Assembly: GCF_012113595.1 (NCBI RefSeq)
Contig: NZ_CP050831.1
Coordinates: 2,232,001 to 2,296,000 of the forward strand
Length of the DNA stretch: 64,000 nucleotides
Direction: 5' to 3'
DNA from: Bacteroides faecium
Lineage (GTDB): Bacteria > Bacteroidota > Bacteroidia > Bacteroidales > Bacteroidaceae
In this document: positions 1 through 6,721 of the stretch, piece by piece
Layout of the letters: every line of letters starts with the position of its first letter
How positions within the stretch are numbered: position 1 is the first letter of the stretch
Notes under the pieces: generated by a model
The model's database searches: none
Told to the model about the DNA's origin: nothing
Seen by the model: only the letters and a program-made list of their open reading frames with translations
Program-made: the position numbers and the translations under genes

Positions 1-51
1 CAGGAAATACCACCGTGTCTTTATCCATTCTTTATAAAATATAGCGTACAT
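1..51 (-). CDS. ABC transporter permease, N-terminal fragment (cut by window edge)
   Basis: Only the first 17 codons are inside the window. They read MYAIFYKEWIKTRWYFL, a short cytoplasmic basic stretch running into what looks like a first membrane segment. That pattern is typical of ABC-2-type permease subunits in Bacteroides. The start lies 13 bases after the stop of the ABC ATPase gene on the same strand, so the two are almost certainly translated from one message and form one transporter. The permease assignment rests on context and this short N-terminus. Confidence 0.55.
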   Translation of the reverse strand, partial: MYAIFYKEWIKTRWYFL

Positions 52-64
52 TGTTGTTGAGTAT

Positions 65-952
65 TTAATATTTTCCCGTCAGACCGATGAAAGCGTCTTC
101 CAGGTTCACCTGTTCACTATGCAAGTCTGCATAAGGAACTGACATTGATTTCAGTTCTTCCTCTGCTGCCGCAGGCGGCAGGAAGGAGAATGTCTCCAAC
201 GTATTCCGCATGACGGAAGGATGATAGAAATCCCCGGATGCGGGAAATTCATAACCTTCGGGAACTGTAAATGTATAGCGGCGTCCCTTTTCCAATAATT
301 CGGAAATCGGCTTCTGAATCAGTATCTTTCCGTAATCCATGATAATGCAATCGTCCACAAGACGTTCCATATCCTGAATGATATGTGAAGTCAGAAAGAC
401 GGTTTTACCTTCGGAACGGGCATAGTCGCGGAGATAATCAACAAACAGGCGGCGGTAACCCGGGTCGAGTCCGAGGGAGAAGTCGTCCAATACCAGAAGT
501 TCAGGATTCTGTGCGAGAATCAGTCCGAGGGCTACTTGCGAGCGTTGTCCGCAGGACATGCGCGAGATGCGTTGTCCTTGAGCGACTTTCAGTTTATTCA
601 TCAGTTCATAATACGCTTCCTTTTTCCACTGGTCGGGATAAAAAGCTGCGTAGAATTTCTCTATCTCGGTGATAGTCATAAACTGGTATTGCACATGACC
701 CTCAATCAGCAGTCCGATGTTGCGGCGCAGGGACGGTGGCATGGTTTGTATCTCCTGTCCGAAGATGCGGCATTCTCCCGAGCGCGGCTTGAGGTAACCG
801 CTCAGGATATTTATAGTAGTGGTCTTGCCCGTACCGTTTTTGCCCAACAGTCCCAGGATACGTCCTTTGGGTACTGTGAAACTGAGGTTTTCGTAAATCA
901 ACCTTTTGCCGTAATAATGCGTCAGATTGTTACATTCGATAATTTGTTCCAT
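65..952 (-). CDS. ABC transporter ATP-binding protein, ABC-2 exporter type
   Basis: A 295-residue ABC ATPase. Walker A is GKNGTGKT (about residues 37-44). The signature region reads MSCGQRSQ (about 132-139) instead of the usual LSGGQ. Walker B reads LLVLDDFSLGLD (about 152-163), so the catalytic glutamate normally following the Walker B aspartate is an aspartate here. The rest of the fold and the switch histidine (FLTSHI) are present, and about 75 extra C-terminal residues follow, as in single-domain exporter ATPases of the NosF/CcmA type. It follows the PepSY gene by 22 bases and precedes a permease start, at the distal end of the TonB-receptor train. The substrate cannot be told. The altered motifs could mean slow hydrolysis rather than inactivity. 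Confidence 0.85.
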   Translation of the reverse strand: MEQIIECNNLTHYYGKRLIYENLSFTVPKGRILGLLGKNGTGKTTTINILSGYLKPRSGECRIFGQEIQTMPPSLRRNIGLLIEGHVQYQFMTITEIEKFYAAFYPDQWKKEAYYELMNKLKVAQGQRISRMSCGQRSQVALGLILAQNPELLVLDDFSLGLDPGYRRLFVDYLRDYARSEGKTVFLTSHIIQDMERLVDDCIIMDYGKILIQKPISELLEKGRRYTFTVPEGYEFPASGDFYHPSVMRNTLETFSFLPPAAAEEELKSMSVPYADLHSEQVNLEDAFIGLTGKY

Positions 953-974
953 TCGATTTTATCTGTTATTCTGT

Positions 975-1541
975 TCAAAAGAAAAAGAGGAAAAATATGG
1001 GAATCAAGATTCCTGCAATGAGTTCTATTCCCCCTCTGCCGATAATACCTTTATTCCCTTTCAGCATGATGATGCCGGAAAGGGTGATTATGATAAGACC
1101 GACAGCGAAAATGTCGGCAAAGCATGTCCACCACTGTCCCGGATTATAATGCAGACGGGACATCGCCCCGATAAGCGGACGACGGGTGACGGATTCGTAA
1201 ACCGCTGTTCCCGTCTTTACATTCACCAAGAGGTTGGAGCCGCCTTTCAGGAATACTTTCATCACGTCCGCTTGAGGGAAGTAATGTTTGGTATAGTTGG
1301 CAGTCTCTCCCAGTGGTTCCAGCAGGGTAAGTACTTTTTCTTTATTCATTCCCGCCTTGTCCGGCAGGTTTTCGGCTATCTTATATTCTTTCCGCGTGAT
1401 GGAGAAGTTCGGATTAATCGTATCGCGATGATTCATCACAATGCCGGAAATGGCATATATCAAGACCATTCCGGCAAAGAAAAATGATAAGTCGCGGTGT
1501 ATAATCCGGCTCCATTTACGGATGCTGTTACTCCACTTCAT
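975..1541 (-). CDS. PepSY-associated transmembrane protein
   Basis: A 188-residue inner-membrane protein. One membrane segment lies near residues 19-36, a periplasmic PepSY-like portion follows, and two hydrophobic segments lie near 138-158 and 170-188; the last ends in a run of phenylalanines. Histidines flank the first segment (IIHRD and MNHRD) and another occurs at SRLHYNPGQWW, the usual arrangement in PepSY_TM proteins. Larger members of this superfamily work beside siderophore or metal receptors, some as reductases; that is family knowledge, not seen here. The start overlaps the end of the upstream lipoprotein gene by 14 bases, suggesting coupled translation. The ABC ATPase follows after 22 bases. 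Confidence 0.75.
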   Translation of the reverse strand: MKWSNSIRKWSRIIHRDLSFFFAGMVLIYAISGIVMNHRDTINPNFSITRKEYKIAENLPDKAGMNKEKVLTLLEPLGETANYTKHYFPQADVMKVFLKGGSNLLVNVKTGTAVYESVTRRPLIGAMSRLHYNPGQWWTCFADIFAVGLIIITLSGIIMLKGNKGIIGRGGIELIAGILIPIFFLFFF

Positions 1542-2115
1542 ACGAATTAGCTTCCATAAAATAGAATGATAAATACTCTTTTCCCGAGTTAGCCTTGCGG
1601 TCGGCTATCTTGGCACGGAAGTCGGCGATGCGGGCTTCGGGTGTGTTGGCAGTTTCGCCGCGCGCTTTCTTTTCGGTGTCGCATCCGGCTTCGCCTGTAC
1701 CATGCTTCTCGGCAGCTTGCGCTTTGAGTTGCGCTTCCCAGTTCTGGAGATAGGCTTCGTCGATGCGTTGCTCTTTCAGTGTGCCGGTGACGCGGACGAT
1801 AGAGTTCACACATTTAGGGTCGAATGCGCCCAGCGTTCCGGCTTCCACGCGGATAACTTGCGTGTCGTCACTGCCCATGAGGAAGATTTTCTTGGCTCCA
1901 TGTTTGCAGGTGTGCGTACAAACGCCTTCGATGGTCACTTCTTTTCCGGCAAGGCTTTCAGCGTTTGCCAGTAGAGAGTCGATTTCCAGAGCGGAAGAGG
2001 CGGTTTGTTCCGTAGTTGCTTCTGCTGCGCTTTTCTGTTGTTTGTTGCCACATGAAGTTCCGATAAAAGTCATTGCTGCTAAAGCAAGGACGATAGTTAG
2101 CTTTCTTGTTTTCAT
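1528..2115 (-). CDS. Small lipoprotein with OB-like core and CTHTCKH motif
   Basis: A 195-residue lipoprotein. The signal peptide ends at a lipobox with Cys22 (FIGTSC). Residues about 55-115 read like a short beta-barrel or OB-like domain (LAGKEVTIEGVC ... VRVTGTLKEQ). Inside it lies CTHTCKHG (residues 66-73), a C-x-H-x-C-x-H cluster that could bind a metal or haem, with further cysteines near 102 and 145. The C-terminal third is a charged helix rich in Ala, Lys and Glu. It is the first gene after a 217-base gap holding the phased hairpins, and it overlaps the PepSY gene. I do not recognise a named function. Metal binding is inferred from the residues and the neighbours. Confidence 0.75.
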   Translation of the reverse strand: MKTRKLTIVLALAAMTFIGTSCGNKQQKSAAEATTEQTASSALEIDSLLANAESLAGKEVTIEGVCTHTCKHGAKKIFLMGSDDTQVIRVEAGTLGAFDPKCVNSIVRVTGTLKEQRIDEAYLQNWEAQLKAQAAEKHGTGEAGCDTEKKARGETANTPEARIADFRAKIADRKANSGKEYLSFYFMEANSYEVE

Positions 2116-2199
2116 TGTTACTGCTTCGTTTTTTATATAGTTTGTAAATAGTTTATTGTTTTGCTTATAGCATCTGATAGTTGCTCCTATAAGAGATTA

Positions 2200-2307
2200 G
2201 TTTCAACCCTACTTGAAACTTTTAGTTTCACACCGAGAAACACTTTGTTTCACACCGAGAAACCATTCGTTTCACACCGAGAAACAAAAAGTTTCAAGGC
2301 ATGAAAC
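2200..2307. repeat. Phased hairpin array 1 (GTTTC-GAAAC units)
   Basis: Five inverted-repeat units stand in a row. The first is a 20-base unit at 2200-2219. Four 17-base units follow at 2225-2241, 2247-2263, 2269-2285 and 2291-2307. Every unit starts with GTTTC and ends with GAAAC, and every gap is exactly 5 bases, giving a 22-base period for the 17-base units. Units 2 to 4 are identical (GTTTCACACCGAGAAAC); the outer two keep the arms but change the loop. The array fills most of the 217-base gap between the FISUMP lipoprotein gene and the next lipoprotein gene. Nothing else is visible in that gap. Confidence 0.9.
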
Positions 2308-2332
2308 AAATATTGCCCCTTGGGCTGGCGGA

Positions 2333-3943
2333 TTAGTCCCTTACGCAACGGAGTTGCATGCCGGCTTTGACGCTGACATAAGATAGTGATAATCTGCCTT
2401 CCGGATACTTGCTTGTATTGATTGTACTCATCAATCCAAAGAACTGTATGTTGGTTAATAATCCGGAAGTGCTGTTGTATATGGGTTTGTAGGCAGTCGA
2501 AGTCATATGGTAATTCATTGCCGGTTTCCCATGCCATGCGGCTTGAATGTTGTCTTCGCTGGCTATTGCAGTCTTTTGATAACTGCCTGTGCCTGTAAGG
2601 CTTGTTGCCATACGGACACCGGAGAACCGGTAATTGAACCCTGCATTATTAAGTGATGTTATTTTGCCACCGTCATAAGTTGCATCATAGAAAAGAGCTT
2701 TATCACCGTCGGCCGGGACTTTACCGTCAACGTCGTTCGTTGATTTTCCTACCAGGTTAAAGTACTCCAGGCGTGTCGGTATGTGCCATCCTTTCGGACA
2801 GATACCTTGTGCTCCTTCAAAGCTGTTCAAGTTAGTATCGGTGATTTCCTTACCGCCCAAGGCAGCTTGCAGGTCATAGAGATAGCCCAATTCTTTTATG
2901 GCACTTTCTTCAGTTGTAGCTACGGTTGCACCGTCTACAATTTCATACGGATACCAGATATGTGAATCTGCGGTCGGGTCGGTGGAAGGAGTAAATCCTT
3001 TCGGGAGATAGATAAGCGGTTCAGCCATCCATGTTGCTCCGTTCGCGAAGGTTACGGTATTGTATTTCACTCCGTCATACAGGAAATAGTTCTCGTCAAG
3101 ATGTTCTTCGAAAGGAACTTCATTGTCTGCGCCGATTGAACCTTCATTCGTCCAGTCTGTAATTTCATGGCTGAGTGTAACAATGATGTCATCGGGCAAT
3201 ACACGGATATCTACATTATACTGTCCGCCTTGAACTAAGGTGGTAGATGTGAGTCTCTGTGATAAAGTATTGCCGTCGGCAGTTGTTACTTCAAGAGTGA
3301 AAGCAACCGTTTGGGGAATTACAATGGCACGGTAAGTTTTATCGGCTGTAACAGTTTGCGCTGTAATGTCTGTTGCTGCTGCATTCTCGTCTGCCGTAAC
3401 CGAAAGGGCTGCCAAGTCGAGAGTCGCAGTCGGAATAGAGCCTTTCAATACCACGGACGATATGCCGGATTGGGTAGCATTCTCTACATTAATAATTAAT
3501 TTGGTAAGCAGATGCTTGAATGTCATACTGATAGCATCGGTGGAAGGACGTACGCCTGATTTGCTGGCGGCCATAAGGTCGGATGCTGTGTAGCCGGTTG
3601 TCTGGTCATTTTCTACGGTGAATGTAGTCGGGGCTCCGGCTGCATTGTAAGGATAATAAGCTACTATCTGCGATTCGTCATTTCCTTCCGGATACCAAGT
3701 CAAGTCACTGGTGAATACTCCGTTATTATAAGTCATCAGCTTATTTGCTGCATATACGAAATCATTGCTTTGGGTAATTGTTACGCCGATTTGGTCTGTA
3801 TTCTCAAAGCTTGTTTCTGTGGCACGTGTGATGATGGGGGAGAGGGTGATGCGGCTATTATCGGGAGTCGTCACTTCCTTCTCTTCTTGCTGGCAGGATG
3901 CCAGAAGCGCTGCTGCAAACATAAACGTCAAAATCTTCTTCAT
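2333..3943 (-). CDS. Fimbrillin-like lipoprotein with FISUMP-type C-terminal domain
   Basis: A 536-residue lipoprotein with Cys17 in the lipobox (AALLASC). Residues about 30-280 read like the fimbrillin/Mfa-like fold of Bacteroidota (DQIGVTITQSN, AYYPYN, FKHLLTKLIINV). The C-terminal half (about 285-536) is a FISUMP-type domain, shown by NGATWMAEPL and GICPKGWHIPTRLEY and by the closing LRCVRD. Such proteins are usually surface-exposed and may be pilus- or adhesin-like; no enzymatic residues are evident. It is the fourth gene of the train, 34 bases after the DUF6850 gene. Its role beside a TonB receptor is unknown; surface capture is one guess. Confidence 0.8.
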   Translation of the reverse strand: MKKILTFMFAAALLASCQQEEKEVTTPDNSRITLSPIITRATETSFENTDQIGVTITQSNDFVYAANKLMTYNNGVFTSDLTWYPEGNDESQIVAYYPYNAAGAPTTFTVENDQTTGYTASDLMAASKSGVRPSTDAISMTFKHLLTKLIINVENATQSGISSVVLKGSIPTATLDLAALSVTADENAAATDITAQTVTADKTYRAIVIPQTVAFTLEVTTADGNTLSQRLTSTTLVQGGQYNVDIRVLPDDIIVTLSHEITDWTNEGSIGADNEVPFEEHLDENYFLYDGVKYNTVTFANGATWMAEPLIYLPKGFTPSTDPTADSHIWYPYEIVDGATVATTEESAIKELGYLYDLQAALGGKEITDTNLNSFEGAQGICPKGWHIPTRLEYFNLVGKSTNDVDGKVPADGDKALFYDATYDGGKITSLNNAGFNYRFSGVRMATSLTGTGSYQKTAIASEDNIQAAWHGKPAMNYHMTSTAYKPIYNSTSGLLTNIQFFGLMSTINTSKYPEGRLSLSYVSVKAGMQLRCVRD

Positions 3944-3977
3944 TCTTTAATAATTTAGTTTGTATTAATATTGGTTT

Positions 3978-5489
3978 CTAAAAAGTATATCCTAGCTTTA
4001 TGGTTTCGCTCCACCGGCTCGAACCCTCTATGTAGTTGAGGTTGAAACCGTGCGTATAGCTTCCCTGTACTTCCGCATAAATTCCCCGGTTGAAATGATA
4101 ACGTAATCCGAGACGTAGAGTGGCGTGCGTGGCGGTTGCATACTCATTCTGCAGATTATAATAATCAGTCAGTCGATAAGGCGGATTGCCCGGTTCCGTT
4201 GCTGTCTCGACGGTTCTGCTTTTCTCGGTGAAGTCTCCCGTAGAAAAGGATGCGACGGCTTTCAAGTCGAATCTTCCGGTGTGGAGTATCCCGGAGATAT
4301 ACGTCCGGCTGCAAAGCATCTTTTCCGAAGCGACATAAGGGTACATCTGAGTTGTGAGACGTTTGAATGTCGATAATTCCGTTCCCAGGCGAAGTTCACC
4401 GCGCGGGCTTATAAGTTCATATTCGGGATTGGCGAAGAAAGCGTCTTGCTCGAAGATACGGTTGGAGCCGTGTACATGAGTGGTTGTTATTCCGTTGACT
4501 GTTTCCTTGCTGATTACGTTTTCATTATTGGTTAAGTGCGACCATTGCAGGTTCAGCCGCAGAAAATGTTCCTTATTTCCCTGTTTGAAGCGGTAACTCA
4601 AATGAGAGGTAATCCGGTGCGTCGGGAATTTGAACCAGATAGCTTCCCGTTCGCCGGCAGAGCCGGCAGAGTGTGTATATTCAATATCTCCGTAGAAGCC
4701 TTTCCATTGCAGTTGCAAGGCTGCTCCGTGAGAGAGTTCTTTGACTGGGAAACCGTTGATTCCCGATTCACTCAAGTGGATTCCGCTGCCGTTCCATGCT
4801 TCGTAGGCTCCGTACATCAGCCCTTTGTCCAGAAAGGCGTTGTAGGACGTCTCTGCCGTACCGATAACTTCCGCTTTGACAGATTCGCTGTTTTTGTTGA
4901 AGAGATAAGAGAAGCCGATTGCCAGTTCACCGGAATGATACATGACACTGGGGGCTACCGTCAGGTCGAGCCTGTAGTTGGTATGCCGCAAGTCTTTCCG
5001 TTTGGAGTAATTGGCTGCGGAAAAATCTATCTTTCCGCCCAGTCGCCAGTTGGGGGCGATGTCGGTTGCTATACCGCCCATGAACGCATAGGTTTGCAGG
5101 TCTTTGCGTCCGGGGGTGAATTCGAGGATGTCTACCGGATAAAATCCCGGATGGATAAACATCGAACCGCTCATATTCTTGCCGGAAGTATGGTCGAAGG
5201 AGAATGAACCGGTCAGGGAGTAGCCTTTCAAGTGGGTGATGGACTTTGCTATCGCCCCGGCACTCCACGACTTTGCCGCTTCGTACGAGTTACGGAAGTC
5301 GCCGTGGCGGTTGTTTCCGTACAGTTCGGCGTAAGAGGTAGTGATGCTATCTGTCATGATGCCCGTGACATTGGCTCCGGCGTTCCATGAGTTACGCCGT
5401 TCTATAATGTCATAGGTCTGTGCCGAAGCAGCGGACACCATGCATAATAGCAAAAGACAGGTTATATCTATTTTTCTCATATCACTCAT
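3978..5489 (-). CDS. DUF6850-type outer-membrane beta-barrel protein
   Basis: A protein of about 500 residues with a clean signal peptide ending near VSAASAQ, then alternating aromatic and polar strands throughout and a terminal phenylalanine (IKLGYTF), the usual C-terminus of an outer-membrane barrel. It matches what I know as DUF6850, an uncharacterised family seen beside DUF4876 lipoproteins. Two starts are possible. The one at 5489 overlaps the upstream stop by 8 bases. A second Met at 5480 gives a more typical signal peptide (MRKIDITCLLLLC) and lies 1 base after that stop. Tight packing means it belongs to the TonB-receptor operon. The function is unknown. Confidence 0.75.
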   Translation of the reverse strand: MSDMRKIDITCLLLLCMVSAASAQTYDIIERRNSWNAGANVTGIMTDSITTSYAELYGNNRHGDFRNSYEAAKSWSAGAIAKSITHLKGYSLTGSFSFDHTSGKNMSGSMFIHPGFYPVDILEFTPGRKDLQTYAFMGGIATDIAPNWRLGGKIDFSAANYSKRKDLRHTNYRLDLTVAPSVMYHSGELAIGFSYLFNKNSESVKAEVIGTAETSYNAFLDKGLMYGAYEAWNGSGIHLSESGINGFPVKELSHGAALQLQWKGFYGDIEYTHSAGSAGEREAIWFKFPTHRITSHLSYRFKQGNKEHFLRLNLQWSHLTNNENVISKETVNGITTTHVHGSNRIFEQDAFFANPEYELISPRGELRLGTELSTFKRLTTQMYPYVASEKMLCSRTYISGILHTGRFDLKAVASFSTGDFTEKSRTVETATEPGNPPYRLTDYYNLQNEYATATHATLRLGLRYHFNRGIYAEVQGSYTHGFNLNYIEGSSRWSETIKLGYTF

Positions 5490-6717
5490 GCAAAGATGGT
5501 TTTTCTCGTTCGTAAAAATCGGCAGAGGAGTTGTTGGTATCTACCAGTATCTCATAACCGGCTTCCTGCGTGGCTACTTCGTCTACCTGGCGGTGCAGGC
5601 TGCGCCCGTTGTAAGTGGCGCTTTGGGTGACGTATCCGGCGTCGATGGAAGGAGAGATACGCTTCTTATTGTTAGAGGAACCGCCGTAGTATATCTCCGT
5701 GCCGTCGATAACCCACTCAAGCGGGACGGCTATCACCCGGTCGACTGTGCTTCCGGGTTTTTGTAGGATGCTGCCTTCTTTGGCAACGAAGTCCTGTATG
5801 GTAATGCCCTCAGCCTTGAAAATGATTGTGGCGGGAGAGGATAATGAGTAGGTATAGGCATTAGCCTGTCCCGTCTTCACGACAACGTTCAAGTGATGCT
5901 CCGGCGTGATTTGGTCGCCCGGAGCCGGGTGGTATTGCGTATTCGGGAAGTAGACATTGTTGTAGCAGACAAAGTATCCGGGTTTGTTCAAGTTGACGGA
6001 CTGCGGGTATTGTGCCGCATGGTCGATGGCTCCGTTGAGGGCAATCACCGCGTCTTCTCCCGGTTGCAACGGGAACGTCTTGCCTGTGCCGCCAAACTGC
6101 CAGACGCATTGGGCGATGGGAGCGAAGTCGGGGAAGATGGTTGCTCCTGTTTCCGAGTCCTGCTTCACCCATACGTTGGTGGCTTGCGCATTGTAAGGGT
6201 CGAGCGTGCCGAAGCACAAACTGTCGAGGTATTGTACTTCCGAATCGTTATTATGCAGGATGATATATTTATCGGACTGGTAATTCCCTTCCAACGGCAG
6301 TTTGGTACAACCGCCGCAGTAGATTTCCTTGATGATGATAGTTCCTGCTCTGGAGTGGAGCAATGGCAGATTGAAAGCCATATCCCCGTCCGTCAGTTTT
6401 ACATTGTCGGCGAGTCCGTTGAAGATATCCTGCTCGCTCTTGTCACTGATTTGCACACGGTAGATTCCTTGTGTCAGTGAGAACTGTACCGTTCCGTCCT
6501 TATCGGTTTTTGCCTTGTAGGAGTTGCCACGGTCTACGTCTTCAATTTTCACGGTTATTCCTTCCCGGAGATATTCTGTGTAACCTTCCGGGTAGACGGC
6601 AGTGACTTGCAGGGTATGCAACCGGTCGCCGTACGGATTCTCTTTGTCGATGTCCGTGCATCCTGTTGCGATGCCGATGGCGGCTGTCAGTAATACTATG
6701 TAGATGGATTGCTTCAT
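5482..6717 (-). CDS. DUF4876 lipoprotein with CGGC motif
   Basis: A 411-residue lipoprotein with Cys20 in the lipobox (GIATGC). The N-terminal part (about 35-120) resembles a carboxypeptidase-regulatory-like beta-sandwich (VTAVYPEGYTEYLREGITV ... GIYRVQI). The main body begins at GTIIIKEIYCGGC, where the CxxC pair sits at residues 134-137, and has the spread of short motifs I associate with DUF4876. It starts 4 bases after the TonB-receptor stop and overlaps the DUF6850 start, so the three genes are one translational unit. By analogy with other receptor-lipoprotein pairs it may be the extracellular partner of the receptor. The CGGC pair could be a disulfide or a metal site. Confidence 0.75.
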   Translation of the reverse strand: MKQSIYIVLLTAAIGIATGCTDIDKENPYGDRLHTLQVTAVYPEGYTEYLREGITVKIEDVDRGNSYKAKTDKDGTVQFSLTQGIYRVQISDKSEQDIFNGLADNVKLTDGDMAFNLPLLHSRAGTIIIKEIYCGGCTKLPLEGNYQSDKYIILHNNDSEVQYLDSLCFGTLDPYNAQATNVWVKQDSETGATIFPDFAPIAQCVWQFGGTGKTFPLQPGEDAVIALNGAIDHAAQYPQSVNLNKPGYFVCYNNVYFPNTQYHPAPGDQITPEHHLNVVVKTGQANAYTYSLSSPATIIFKAEGITIQDFVAKEGSILQKPGSTVDRVIAVPLEWVIDGTEIYYGGSSNNKKRISPSIDAGYVTQSATYNGRSLHRQVDEVATQEAGYEILVDTNNSSADFYEREKPSLHE

Positions 6718-6721
6718 AAGT

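Noticed and set aside
385..1021. Plus-strand open frames opposite the ABC ATPase and PepSY genes
   Set aside because: They are antisense to genes with clear domains, carry no recognisable motif and overlap one another.
2200..2307. CRISPR-like repeat array
   Set aside because: Units are 17-base palindromes with 5-base spacers. CRISPR repeats are longer, spacers are about 30 bases, and no cas genes are present.
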